Shown here one piece after another: positions 21,526-29,766 of a stretch of 64,000 nt of DNA. The stretch lies in the NCBI RefSeq assembly GCF_000526155.1, contig NZ_JAFN01000001.1:2939014-3003013 (forward strand), written 5' to 3'. Made by a program: the position numbers and the translations under genes. The first letter of the stretch is position 1. The number at the start of each line of letters is the position of its first letter. Below the pieces are notes generated by a model. That model was not told where the DNA came from. It worked only from the letters and a program-made list of their open reading frames with translations, and did not search any database. The stretch comes from Deferrisoma camini S3R1 (GTDB taxonomy: Bacteria > Desulfobacterota > Deferrisomatia > Deferrisomatales > Deferrisomataceae).

Positions 21526-21927
21526 TCAACGGGCCCGGAGCGTGCGCCGGACCGCATCCACCACCGCCCCGATGGTGACCGGCTTCCGGAGCATCCGGGC
21601 CCCGGTCACCCGGTCCGCCAGCCGGTCCAGGTCCCACGGCCCGGCCACGAGCAGTACGGACAGTCCGGCCCGGCGGGCCATCCGGACGGCTCGGGCCACG
21701 TCGTCCGCCGGGAACCCCGCCGGATCCATGAGCACGGCCCCGAACCGGTCGGGCCACCGCCACAGGGCCTCGGCCAGATCGTCCACCGCGTCCACGCCGC
21801 ACACGTCCAGCCCGGCCTCCTTCAGCTCGGCATACAGGAAGGCCCGGGCCGGCCAGATCCGCGAGACCAGCACCGTTCCCTGGCCTTTCCCTTCCGTAGG
21901 CGGTAACCTTTCGGTCCCTTTTGTCAT
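21526..21927 (-). CDS. Degenerate response-regulator receiver-like protein
   Basis: A 133-residue protein with the size and pattern of a receiver domain: TVLVSRIWPARAF at the first strand, GAVLMDPAGFP at the phosphoacceptor position, and ARMLRKPVTIGAVVDAVRRTL at the lysine end. The usual acidic pair after strand 1 is replaced by SR, so metal-dependent phosphorylation is doubtful. I chose the ATG at MTKGTERLPP; a longer frame runs into the divergent selenoprotein gene. It is transcribed divergently from that gene across only 42 bp, convergent with the FapA-like gene. Confidence 0.6.
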   Translation of the reverse strand: MTKGTERLPPTEGKGQGTVLVSRIWPARAFLYAELKEAGLDVCGVDAVDDLAEALWRWPDRFGAVLMDPAGFPADDVARAVRMARRAGLSVLLVAGPWDLDRLADRVTGARMLRKPVTIGAVVDAVRRTLRAR

Positions 21928-21969
21928 CGAAACCGCCGATCCGATCAACCCCCTCCAAAGGAGCCGTCG

Positions 21970-22287
21970 ATGATCGAGTTGACCGACAAAGCAAGGGAGA
22001 AGCTCAAGGAATCCCTTCAGGAGCACGGCGAGAACCCGGCCGTGCGCATCTACATCTCGGGCATGGGGTGAGGCGGGCCCTCCTGGGGCCTGGCTCTGGA
22101 CGAGCCCAAAGACGACGACACCGTGCAGCCCGAGGACGGGTTCCGGCTGGTGATGAACCAGTCCCTGCTCGCCCAGGTGGGCGGGGTCCGGGTGGACTAC
22201 CTGTCGGGTCCCCTGCGCCGGGGGTTCGTGGTGAAGGCCCGGTCCCAGACCGGGGACTGCGCCTCCGGCTGCTCGGGCGGCTGCTGA
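21970..22287 (+). CDS. IscA/HesB-like selenoprotein (UGA read as selenocysteine)
   Basis: A 105-residue A-type iron-sulfur carrier-like protein whose reading frame is intact except for one TGA at 22069-22071. Reading that codon as selenocysteine gives Sec34 in SGMG-U-GGPSWGLALDEP, exactly where IscA/HesB proteins carry their first cluster cysteine. The frame continues through the typical domain (FRLVMNQSLLAQVGGVRVDYL, GFVVKA) to a cysteine-rich tail GDCASGCSGGC (Cys97, 101, 105). AAAGGAG lies upstream of the ATG. Hairpins follow the TGA. HesB-like selenoproteins are a known family in anaerobic deltaproteobacteria. Ordinary gene calling splits or loses this gene. Function is inferred to be iron-sulfur or redox chemistry. 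Confidence 0.9.
22069..22106 (+). promoter_or_regulatory. Candidate bacterial SECIS element with Sec UGA codon
   Basis: After the TGA (22069-22071), GGCTC (22092-22096) pairs perfectly with GAGCC (22102-22106) around the 5-nt loop TGGAC. The loop begins 25 nt past the UGA and has G in its second position. As I recall, the bacterial SECIS model requires a small apical loop with a G in the first two positions, roughly 16-37 nt from the UGA. A second hairpin, GGCCC/GGGCC at 22076-22090, lies between. The exact fold is not computed here. Confidence 0.65.
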
Positions 22288-22290
22288 CCC

Positions 22291-22325
22291 GGGGCCTTCG
22301 GCCCGCCCAGCGGGCCGAAGGCCCC
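22291..22325. repeat. Perfect 16-bp inverted repeat after the selenoprotein gene
   Basis: GGGGCCTTCGGCCCGC (22291-22306) is followed after 3 nt by its exact reverse complement (22310-22325), starting 3 bp beyond the selenoprotein stop. It is two copies of the intergenic-repeat stem head to head. The rest of the gap to 22362 is inverted GACCGAAGTTA-type repeat. It may end both convergent transcripts, though no T-run is present. Confidence 0.7.
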
Positions 22326-22362
22326 AAACCGTTGACCAACGACTGACGGCCGCAGACCGAAG

Positions 22363-23358
22363 TTAGGCAGACCGGCGCCGGAGCAGCAAGATCCTGGGCC
22401 CCCGGCCGTACTCGATCCGGCCGTCCGGGTCGAATCCCGCCTCCCTACCCCAGGCCTCCACCTCGTCCAGCGCGTAGGTCCGACCCCGTTCGGTGGAGAC
22501 CAGCATGTGCACCCCGAACAGGGCGGCGAAGGGCGGCCCCGTTCGGCCGGGGTCCAGGAAGTGGTCGTGGATCGCCAGCAGCCCTGCCGGGGCGAGCACC
22601 TCCCCGATCCGGGCGAGCAGCCGCCGGACCTCGTCCTCGCCCAGCATGTGAATGATCTGGCTGGCCCACACCACATCGTAGGGACCGCCCAGGGGATCCT
22701 CGAGAAAGCTCCCCTCCAAAAACGTGATCCGGTCGGCCCCGGGTTTGCCCTCCACGAACTCGCGAGCGATCCGGGAGGTGCCGGGCAGGTCGAAGTGGAA
22801 CACCCGCAGCCCCGGCCACCGGGACGCGAACGCTAGGCAGTAGTTCCCCGGCCCGGCGCCCAGGTCCAGCAGGGACCTCGCCCCGTCCAGGGGAAGCAGC
22901 TCGGCGATCCGGGGCGCGACCTCCCGGGTGACGTTCTCCATGCCCAGGATGAAGTGGCGGCGGGCCGGCTCGTCCGCGTCGGTGGGGGACGAACTCTCCC
23001 GCCGGATCGCGGGGCGGCCCTCGCGCCAGGCGCTCTCCAACCCGGCCCACCTCTCCCAGGTGTTGTGGATGTGCCTGAGGATCTCCCCCCGATACTCGGG
23101 GGAGGTCCGCACCAGCCACCGGGCCGCGGCCGCGGCCAGCCCGTACCCGCGCTCACCGTGGATCAGCAGCCCCATCCCCACCAGGGCGTTCGCGCAGATC
23201 TCGGTGGCCCTGGGATCCGCCCCGATCCGGGCCGCCAGCTCCGACGGGCCCAGGGGCCCGTCGGCAAGGGCGTCGAACACCCCCAGGTCCAACGCCACCA
23301 GCAGAAGCTTGGCCGGCTGGAAACCGGCGGCAAGGTCGCGGAGCCGATCGAAGTCCAT
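22363..23358 (-). CDS. SAM-dependent O-methyltransferase-like protein
   Basis: A 331-residue protein with an N-terminal winged-helix/dimerisation domain (about 1-100: AAGFQPAKLLLVALDLGVFDAL, GPSELAARIGADPRATEI) and a C-terminal class I methyltransferase. Motif I is SLLDLGAGPGNYC and the acidic loop is VFHFDLPGT. This layout is typical of the acetylserotonin/hydroxyneurosporene O-methyltransferase family. The substrate cannot be deduced. The ATG (MDFDRLRDLA) follows AAAGGAGA, and an upstream extension is repeat-derived. It stands alone between the selenoprotein gene and pckA. Confidence 0.8.
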   Translation of the reverse strand: MDFDRLRDLAAGFQPAKLLLVALDLGVFDALADGPLGPSELAARIGADPRATEICANALVGMGLLIHGERGYGLAAAAARWLVRTSPEYRGEILRHIHNTWERWAGLESAWREGRPAIRRESSSPTDADEPARRHFILGMENVTREVAPRIAELLPLDGARSLLDLGAGPGNYCLAFASRWPGLRVFHFDLPGTSRIAREFVEGKPGADRITFLEGSFLEDPLGGPYDVVWASQIIHMLGEDEVRRLLARIGEVLAPAGLLAIHDHFLDPGRTGPPFAALFGVHMLVSTERGRTYALDEVEAWGREAGFDPDGRIEYGRGPRILLLRRRSA

Positions 23359-23675
23359 GGTGGGTTCTCCTTTCGCTCTGGGCCGTTGGCCCGCAGTTAC
23401 TATTACGCCGGCGGCGAAATAGGGGCGTTCGGGGTGGGGTCTGGTGGAGAGCCAGGAGCGGCTCCTCGGCTCGCCGCATCCGACGCGCTCCCAGCGCCGC
23501 CGCAAGGGAAGGTCTGTTTCTCTAATCTCCGGTTTCTAGTCTCTGGAGGGCCCCGAAGCAACCCCTCCACCAACCGCCCGGTTGTTTTCCCCCAGCGATT
23601 CTCCTACACTCCGTGGCCAGTTCCGCTGGGGACCGATGGACCCGCGCCCGATACTTCGAACCCGAGGTGAGCACG
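23359..23675. other. Intergenic region with partial repeat
   Basis: Bases 23432-23505 resemble the left part of the 187-bp module (GTGGGGTCTGGTGGAGAGCC, then GGCTCCTCGGCTCGCCGC) but lack the right end. At 23520-23545 there is TCTCCGGTTTCTAGTCTCTGG, related to the CTAGTTT heptamers near 4311 and 33280. No gene is seen. The pckA promoter should be in this stretch, but no clear -35/-10 pair stands out. Confidence 0.5.
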
Positions 23676-25319
23676 ATGGACCCGCGCGAGCGACTGGATC
23701 AAGCCCTGCACACAAACGACCGTCGGATCGACAACCCGGACCGTCGCCGGCTGATCGCCGACGCCCTGGAGCACCGCGAGGCCATTCCGCTGGCCACCGG
23801 CGCCCTGGCCACCTGGACCCGGCCCGAGTCCACGGGCCGGAGCCCGAAGGACACCTACATCGTGCGGCGGCCCGAGAGCGAGGCCACCATCGACTGGGAC
23901 TCCCCCAACTGCATCCCCATGGATCCGGAGACCTTCGACATGCTGTGGGAGGACGCCTGCCGGGTACTGGGAACCAAGGACCGGGTGTACGTGACCGACC
24001 GGGTGGTGGGCGCGGACTCGGCCTACGCCCTGCCGGTGCGCACCGTGACCCCCCGGGCCCTGACGGCCCTGTTCAGCCACACCATGTTCCGGCCGGTGCC
24101 GGAGGACATCGGGCGCAGCGTGTTCGCCGACCGGCCGTTCGTCCTGCTGAGCCTGCCGGAGGACAAGGTGGAGGCCTCCCGGTACGAGGGGCGGCTGCGC
24201 AGGCTCCCGGACGGTCGGACCTCGGACATGGCCATCGTGATGGACTTCGACCGGCGCCTCGGGCTCGTGTACGGCTCGGCCTACTGCGGGACGAACAAGA
24301 AGCTGATGTTCACCGTGATGAACTACCTTCTGCCCGAGGCGGGCGTGCTGCCGCTCCACTGCTCGGCCAACGAGGGCAGGGCCGGCGACTGCGCCCTTCT
24401 GCTGGGGCTGTCGGGCACCGGCAAGACCACCCTGTCGGCCGACCCCTCCCGGGCCCTGCTGGGCGACGACGAGCACGGGTGGAGCGACCGGGGCATCGCC
24501 AACTTCGAGTTCGGGTGCTACGCGAAGCTGATCAACCTGCGCCAGGACAAGGAGCCGGAGATCTGGCACGCCACCTTCCACGAGGCAGACCCCCTGGACC
24601 ACGGCGCCATCGTCGAGAACCTGATGGTGTACCCCGACGGCACCTTCGACGTGGACGACGATCGGCTCACCCCCAACTCCCGGGTGGCCTATCCCCTGTC
24701 GTTTCTGTCGAACATCAAGACCCCTCCGGTGAGCGGCCATCCCACCACCATCCTGTTTCTGGCCGCCGACGCCAACGGCGTGCTCCCCCCGGTGGCCCGG
24801 CTGGACAAGCATCGGGCCATGTTCTGGTTCCTCATGGGGTACACGAGCAAGCTGGCCGGCACCGAGACCGGCATCAAGGAGCCGGTGAGCACCTTCTCCC
24901 GGTTCTTCGGCGCCCCGTTCATGCCGCGCAACCCCGAGGATTACGCCCGGATGCTGGGCGAGAAGCTGGACCGGCACGGGACCCGGGTGTACCTGGTGAA
25001 CACCGGCTGGAGCGGCGGGCCCTACGGCGTGGGCCAACGCATGGACATCGCCCTGACCCGGGCCGTGGTGAACGCGGCCCTCGCGGGCCAGCTCGAAGAG
25101 GTCCCCTACGAGGAGGACCCCCTGTTCCACCTGGCCGTGCCCCGCGAATGCCCCGGCGTTCCGTCGGAGGTGCTGATCCCCCGCAACACCTGGCCCGACC
25201 CGGCCGCCTACGACGAGCGGGCCCGCCGGCTCGCCGAGGAGTTCCGGAGCCACTTCGAGTCCGCCTACGGCGGGAAGGGGATCGCCCCCGCCGTGGCCGC
25301 CCAGTGCCCGGGCCGGTAA
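23676..25319 (+). CDS. pckA: Phosphoenolpyruvate carboxykinase (ATP)
   Basis: Interconverts oxaloacetate plus ATP with PEP, CO2 and ADP. The ATG (MDPRERLDQAL) after CGAGGTGA gives 547 residues, normal for the ATP-type enzyme. The P-loop is LLGLSGTGKTTLSADP, preceded by the substrate motif LPLHCSANEG. The kinase-2 region reads LLGDDEHGW. The metal ligands and ATP-type-specific TGYTSK-like motif (here FLMGYTSKLAGTETG) and NTGWSGGPYGVG are present. It stands alone, convergent with the cytochrome gene. Confidence 0.95.
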   Translation: MDPRERLDQALHTNDRRIDNPDRRRLIADALEHREAIPLATGALATWTRPESTGRSPKDTYIVRRPESEATIDWDSPNCIPMDPETFDMLWEDACRVLGTKDRVYVTDRVVGADSAYALPVRTVTPRALTALFSHTMFRPVPEDIGRSVFADRPFVLLSLPEDKVEASRYEGRLRRLPDGRTSDMAIVMDFDRRLGLVYGSAYCGTNKKLMFTVMNYLLPEAGVLPLHCSANEGRAGDCALLLGLSGTGKTTLSADPSRALLGDDEHGWSDRGIANFEFGCYAKLINLRQDKEPEIWHATFHEADPLDHGAIVENLMVYPDGTFDVDDDRLTPNSRVAYPLSFLSNIKTPPVSGHPTTILFLAADANGVLPPVARLDKHRAMFWFLMGYTSKLAGTETGIKEPVSTFSRFFGAPFMPRNPEDYARMLGEKLDRHGTRVYLVNTGWSGGPYGVGQRMDIALTRAVVNAALAGQLEEVPYEEDPLFHLAVPRECPGVPSEVLIPRNTWPDPAAYDERARRLAEEFRSHFESAYGGKGIAPAVAAQCPGR

Positions 25320-25387
25320 CTTCCGCTGGAAAGCTAGAAAGCGAGAAGGCTGGGAAGCTAGGCGGCCTGGCGGCTCCCGAGCCGCCG

Positions 25388-25424
25388 AGAAAAAAAGACC
25401 CGGCCCCGAAACGCGGGGCCGGGT
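25388..25424 (-). terminator. Rho-independent terminator of the haem c/b cytochrome gene
   Basis: On the minus strand an 11-bp perfect stem (ACCCGGCCCCG, 25398-25408, with CGGGGCCGGGT, 25414-25424) with loop AAACG is followed by a run of seven T (25390-25396 on the complement). It lies 28 bp after the cytochrome stop. Confidence 0.85.
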
Positions 25425-25451
25425 GAGGAAGGGGGCGAGGCGCCCCTTTTC

Positions 25452-27284
25452 TCAGTGGCCCATGAACCCCCAGGCGATCAGCGCGATCCCCACCAGCCCC
25501 ACGCCCAGCGCGGTGAATCCGATCACCTGGCCCACCAGGTCCCACAGGGGCGGGGTGGGCTCCTCCTGCAGCGTCTCCAGCACCCCTTGGCGTTTCAGGC
25601 GCTCGTACCACGGGCGGCGCTCCTCCCACAGCTCGTGCTTGGGCAGCCGGCCCGTGAAGATCACCGGATCCATGGGGAACTTTCCGGGACGGAAGTGGGT
25701 GTTGAAGAAGTGCACCGTGAAGATGAAGCCCGACGCCAGCAGGGCCTCGTCGCTGTGCACGATCATGGCCACGTTGAAGACCCACCCCGGCAGGAACCTG
25801 CCGAAGAACTCGGGGAACCACAGGAGCAGCCCCGATCCGCCGATGGCGAACATCCCCCAGAACACGGCGAGGAAGTCGAACTTCTCCCAGTAGGTCCACC
25901 GGTCGAAGGTGGGCTCGGGGCCCAACCCGAAGAACCACCGGATCATGGCGCCGATGTCCTTCGCGTCCCGCCAGGTGGGCACCAGGGAGTCGGGACCCAC
26001 CAGCTTCTGCCAGACCGTCTCACCGGTGTCCTTGAGGAACAGGTAGTACAGGATGTACCCGATGCAGGCGCCGAAGTAGGCGAAGGTGATCCCCGCGCAG
26101 ATCCGGTGGATCCAGCCGGCCCGGTGGGGCCCGCCCAGCAGCCCCATCACGGCCGGGGCCCAGGGCGCGTCGTGGAACTTCAGGGGAAGCCCCGTGGCCA
26201 CCAGGCCCAGGAAGCTCGCCATCATGGTCAGGTGCAGGATGCGGTCGAACCAGTTGAACCGGCGGTAGGGCCGGAGGGGCTCCTCCACCTCCGACAGCTG
26301 GTAGTGCCCCCTGCGCAGCCGCTCGCGCCGTTCCCAGTAGGCCGCCCGCCACCACAGCAGGGTGTGGAGCCAGAACACCGCAAACACCGCCACGAGCAGC
26401 CCCGTCATGAACAGCCAGGTGTAGTAGAGCACCGGGTAGTTCTCCTTGTCCCGGTGGTCGGCGTGGGGCAGGAACTGGGCGAACTGGATGGTGGAGCCCG
26501 GGTGGCACTTCCCGCAGGTCTTGGGCAGGTTGTCCGGGTAGGTGCTGGAGGCGGGGTCGGTGGAGGGCAGGATGCCGTGGGCCCCGTGGCAGTCGGCGCA
26601 GCCCGCAGCCAGGGCCGAGCCCAGGGCCTCCACCTTGCCGTGGTAGCTCTCCTCGTACGTCTTCACCGCGATGGTGGGCACACCGTTGCGGCGCATCATG
26701 GCCTCGTCGGCATGGCACCGGTGGCAGGTGTCGGTGTGGAACGCCCGGTACTCGTGGGTGTTGGGATCCCCCAGCTCCTCGATCCGGTGGAGCCCGTGGC
26801 AGTCGTTGCAGGCGGCCGAGTCGTTGTTGCCGGCGGCCACGGCCTTGCCGTGGACGCTGGCGGCGTACTCCTCGCTCTCGTGGCACACCGAGCACACCTC
26901 CACCACCCGAACCTTGGATCCGTCCCATTTTGTGATGGAGTGCACATCCGAGTGGCAGTCGGAGCAGCGCACGTCGTTCATCATGTGCACCGAGGCGAAG
27001 TGCTCCCGGCCCTCGTCCGGATGACACCGGTGGCAGGTCTCGACCTTGTCCTGGGTCCTCGATCCGCAGGCCTCGTGCTCCTCGATGTCCACCACGTCGT
27101 AGTGGCAGCTGTTGCACGCGTTTCGGCCGTGGACCGACGCGGAGTAGGCCTCGTAGTCGATCTCCTCGTGGCACTCCACGCACTGGCTGTCGTCCACGGA
27201 GGCGTCGGCGCCCCAGGGGGTGCCCACGACCACGACGAACACGGCGCCAGCCGCCCACATCGCTCGAACCGATCTCCACTTCAT
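25452..27284 (-). CDS. Nonahaem cytochrome c fused to membrane cytochrome b (CbcL-like)
   Basis: A 610-residue inner-membrane redox protein. After a signal-anchor start (WAAGAVFVVVVGTPWGADAS), residues about 30-260 hold nine CxxCH haem motifs: CVECH, CNSCH, CHRCH, CSDCH, CSVCH, CNDCH, CHRCH, CADCH and CGKCH. The C-terminal half has about six membrane segments with conserved histidines (WLHTLLWW, RILHLTM, GWIHRICAG, FTVHFFNTHF), typical of a di-haem cytochrome b of the HydC/FdnI kind. This layout matches Geobacter CbcL, a quinol-oxidising protein used with low-potential metal acceptors. That role here is inference. GAGGGGAG precedes the ATG. Confidence 0.85.
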   Translation of the reverse strand: MKWRSVRAMWAAGAVFVVVVGTPWGADASVDDSQCVECHEEIDYEAYSASVHGRNACNSCHYDVVDIEEHEACGSRTQDKVETCHRCHPDEGREHFASVHMMNDVRCSDCHSDVHSITKWDGSKVRVVEVCSVCHESEEYAASVHGKAVAAGNNDSAACNDCHGLHRIEELGDPNTHEYRAFHTDTCHRCHADEAMMRRNGVPTIAVKTYEESYHGKVEALGSALAAGCADCHGAHGILPSTDPASSTYPDNLPKTCGKCHPGSTIQFAQFLPHADHRDKENYPVLYYTWLFMTGLLVAVFAVFWLHTLLWWRAAYWERRERLRRGHYQLSEVEEPLRPYRRFNWFDRILHLTMMASFLGLVATGLPLKFHDAPWAPAVMGLLGGPHRAGWIHRICAGITFAYFGACIGYILYYLFLKDTGETVWQKLVGPDSLVPTWRDAKDIGAMIRWFFGLGPEPTFDRWTYWEKFDFLAVFWGMFAIGGSGLLLWFPEFFGRFLPGWVFNVAMIVHSDEALLASGFIFTVHFFNTHFRPGKFPMDPVIFTGRLPKHELWEERRPWYERLKRQGVLETLQEEPTPPLWDLVGQVIGFTALGVGLVGIALIAWGFMGH

Positions 27285-27391
27285 GACAACTCCCCTCTTC
27301 CCGAATAGAAAAGAATCCTCATGCCAAACCGCCTTCTCCACGCACCTCCTTTCTCCCCCCGGCCCATGTGCAGTCCTTCACGACCGACCGG

Positions 27392-27420
27392 ATCAAAGCA
27401 TCCAACCTATTTCCCGTCAA
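27392..27420 (-). promoter_or_regulatory. Candidate promoter of the haem c/b cytochrome gene
   Basis: On the minus strand TTGACG (27415-27420) is followed after 17 nt by TTTGAT (27392-27397), about 108 nt upstream of the cytochrome ATG. The 27285-27584 gap is unusually AT-rich around 27400-27500 for this window, consistent with a control region shared with the divergent cobT. No cobalamin riboswitch was recognised. Confidence 0.35.
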
Positions 27421-27584
27421 GATCGAAAGATTTATCCAAAGTTTTTCACGCCATGCACAGAAACAAAAAAGAGTGAAACAAAACCGAAACATCCCGCTCG
27501 GCCGCCCCCCCAAGGCCGGCCGGGTTGACCCGAGAGGCCGGCCGGGGCTAGGGTAGGCGGCCGCTCGTCTCCGGAGGAAACCCC

Positions 27585-28694
27585 ATGCCCTGCCCGTCTC
27601 GCGCCGCCGCCCTGGACTCGCTCCGGTTCTGCTTCGAGCCGGAGGCGGGGCGCCGGTTCTGGTCCGGCCTTGCGGGCCCGCCGGCGTTCGCCTGCGTGAT
27701 CGCCTCCACCGACACCGCCGAGATCCCGGGGATCTCGGCCGCGGGGGAGACGCCCGAGAAGCGCCGGTTCACGGCCGCCCTCGACAGCGAGTTCCTCGTG
27801 TTCGGCCGACCCCTCACCCTGCCCGAGATTCCCCGCAACCCCCTGGGCCCTCCGAGCCCGGTGGTGATCACCAAGGCCGCGTTGGACGGGCTGGGCGTGG
27901 TGCCCCTGATCGTGGACGCCGGCACGCGGGTGCCGCCGCTGACGCCCCGGCTGGACCTGGGGGGGGCGCCGGGCCGGTGCATCACCACCGGCAACGCCGT
28001 GGACCTGCCCCCGGGGTTCCGGGACCGATGCCGCGAGGCCGGCCGGTATCTGGCCTCCCGGGCCGCCTGGGCGGTGATCGCCGAGAGCGTGCCCGGCGGA
28101 ACCACCACGGCCCAGGCCGTGCTCGAGGCCCTGGGCGTGCCGGCCGGGGGACGGGTGTCGTCCTCCATGCCCGGGGGCAACCACGAGCTCAAGGCCCAGG
28201 TGGTGGACCAGGCCCTGGCCGCCGCCGCCCTGTCCGACCGCCCTTCCGGAGAGGAGGTGGTCCGGGCCGTGGGCGACCCCATGCAGGCCGCCGTGGCCTG
28301 GATGGCCCTCGAGGCGAGCCGGTCGGTGCCGGTGGTGCTCGCGGGCGGCACCCAGATGGCCGCGGTGACGGCGCTGGCGCTCAGGCTGTGGCAGGAGGGG
28401 GAGCCCGGCGAGCCGGGCCGGATGTGCATCGCCACCACCCGGTGGGTGGCGGAGGACCCGGCCGCGGACCTGACGGGCATCCTCTCCCACCTGCCCCGGC
28501 GGATCCCGGCCGTGGCCTGCGGCCTGGACTTCACGGACAGCCGGGACCCGGGGCTGCGGCGGTACGAGGAGGGCCTGGTGAAGGAGGGGGTGGGCGCCGG
28601 CGGCGCGGCGTGCGCGGCCCTGGCCGCGGGCCGCCCCCCCCGGGACCTGGTTCACGCCATCGAGGAGGTGGTCCGTGCCCTCCCCCCCGCCTGA
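27585..28694 (+). CDS. cobT: CobT-family nicotinate-nucleotide-dimethylbenzimidazole phosphoribosyltransferase
   Basis: Probably activates the lower-ligand base of cobalamin using nicotinate mononucleotide. The 369-residue protein resembles the divergent archaeal/cyanobacterial-type CobT: VITKAALDGLGVVPLIVDAGT, AVIAESVPGGTTTAQAVLEALG, SSMPGGNHELKAQVVDQAL, and KEGVGAGGAACAALA near the end, where the catalytic glutamate is expected. GGAGGAAA precedes the ATG. It overlaps cobD by 20 bp and leads the cobD-cbiB group, which supports the cobalamin role over a generic transferase. Confidence 0.8.
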   Translation: MPCPSRAAALDSLRFCFEPEAGRRFWSGLAGPPAFACVIASTDTAEIPGISAAGETPEKRRFTAALDSEFLVFGRPLTLPEIPRNPLGPPSPVVITKAALDGLGVVPLIVDAGTRVPPLTPRLDLGGAPGRCITTGNAVDLPPGFRDRCREAGRYLASRAAWAVIAESVPGGTTTAQAVLEALGVPAGGRVSSSMPGGNHELKAQVVDQALAAAALSDRPSGEEVVRAVGDPMQAAVAWMALEASRSVPVVLAGGTQMAAVTALALRLWQEGEPGEPGRMCIATTRWVAEDPAADLTGILSHLPRRIPAVACGLDFTDSRDPGLRRYEEGLVKEGVGAGGAACAALAAGRPPRDLVHAIEEVVRALPPA

Positions 28695-29766
28695 CCGCTG
28701 GCCCCAGGACCACGGGGGCAACGTGTGGGAGGCGGTCGACGCCCCCCGGGTGGTGGACTTCAGCGCCTCCATCAACCCCTTCGGCCCGCCTCCGGGGTTG
28801 TGGGACGAGATCGAGGCCGCCTGGCCCCTGATCGTGCACTACCCCGACCGGTCGTGCCGGCGCCTGATCGAGGCGTTGGCCCGGCGGCTCGGAAGCCCGG
28901 CCCGGGCGCTCGCGGTGGGCAACGGCTCGGCCGAGCTGATCGACCTGGTGCTCCGGTGCCTGGCGCCGGAGCGGGTGGTGGTGTGCCCGCCGGACTTCGG
29001 CCTGTACACCAGCCTGGTTCCGCCCGGGGTGGCCGTGCACCGGGTGCCTCGGGCCGAGGCCCGGTCGTTCGGCCTGGACCTCCAGGGCCTGGAACGGGCC
29101 GTGCGGGCCGGCGACCTCGTGGTGTTCTCGAACCCCTCGAACCCGGCCGGGACCCTGCTGCCGGCCGAGCGGGTGCTGGCCCTGGCCGATCTGTGCCGGG
29201 AGCGGGGGGCCAGGCTGGTGGTGGACGAGGCGTTCATCGACTTCGTCCCCGATCAGAGCGTGGCGGGCCAGGCGCCGTTCCGGGAGGAGCTGGTGGTGCT
29301 CCGGTCGCTCACCAAGTTCTACGCCCTGCCGGGCCTGCGGATCGGGTTCCTGGTGGCGGCCCCCGGCGTGGCGGAACGGATCCGGAGCCGACAGGTCCCC
29401 TGGTCCGTGAACACCCTGGCCCAGGCGGCCGGCGCCTTCTGCCTGGCCCAGGAGGGCTGGGAGACCCGGGCCCGGTCGGCCCTGGAGGCGCAGCGCCGGC
29501 GGCTCGCAGCCGCCTTGGAGCGGCTGCCGGGCGTGCGCCCGCTTCCGTCGGCGGCCAACTACCTGCTGGTGGAGCTCTCCCGGCCCGCGCCCGACGCGGG
29601 CCGGGTGTACCGCGCCCTCGCCGACCAGGGCATCCTGGTCCGGCACTGCGGCAGCTTCGGCCTGGGCGAGCGGTTCGTGCGGGTGGCGGTCCGCCGGCCC
29701 GAGGAGAACGACCGGCTGGTGGCCGCCCTGGGCTCGCTGCTGCCCGCGAGGATGGCGGCGCCGTGA
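28675..29766 (+). CDS. cobD: L-threonine-O-3-phosphate decarboxylase (CobD/CobC)
   Basis: A PLP-dependent class I/II aminotransferase-fold enzyme making aminopropanol phosphate for the cobalamin nucleotide loop. The GTG start after CGAGGAGGTGG gives 363 residues. Features are HGGNVWEA and FSASINPFGPP at the N-terminus (typical of CobD), SNPSNPAGTLL, the VDEAFIDFVPD aspartate, and the PLP lysine in RSLTKFYALPGLRIGF. A histidinol-phosphate aminotransferase role is possible from the fold, but the N-terminal motif and cbiB next door favour CobD. Confidence 0.88.
   Translation: MPSPPPDRWPQDHGGNVWEAVDAPRVVDFSASINPFGPPPGLWDEIEAAWPLIVHYPDRSCRRLIEALARRLGSPARALAVGNGSAELIDLVLRCLAPERVVVCPPDFGLYTSLVPPGVAVHRVPRAEARSFGLDLQGLERAVRAGDLVVFSNPSNPAGTLLPAERVLALADLCRERGARLVVDEAFIDFVPDQSVAGQAPFREELVVLRSLTKFYALPGLRIGFLVAAPGVAERIRSRQVPWSVNTLAQAAGAFCLAQEGWETRARSALEAQRRRLAAALERLPGVRPLPSAANYLLVELSRPAPDAGRVYRALADQGILVRHCGSFGLGERFVRVAVRRPEENDRLVAALGSLLPARMAAP

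Noticed and set aside
21921-22346. Selenoprotein region as a pseudogene or as two short genes
   Set aside because: Only one in-frame stop occurs, it is TGA at a cysteine position of the family, and both sides keep family motifs in the same frame.
27285-27584. Cobalamin riboswitch upstream of cobT
   Set aside because: No B12-box-like sequence was recognised by eye.
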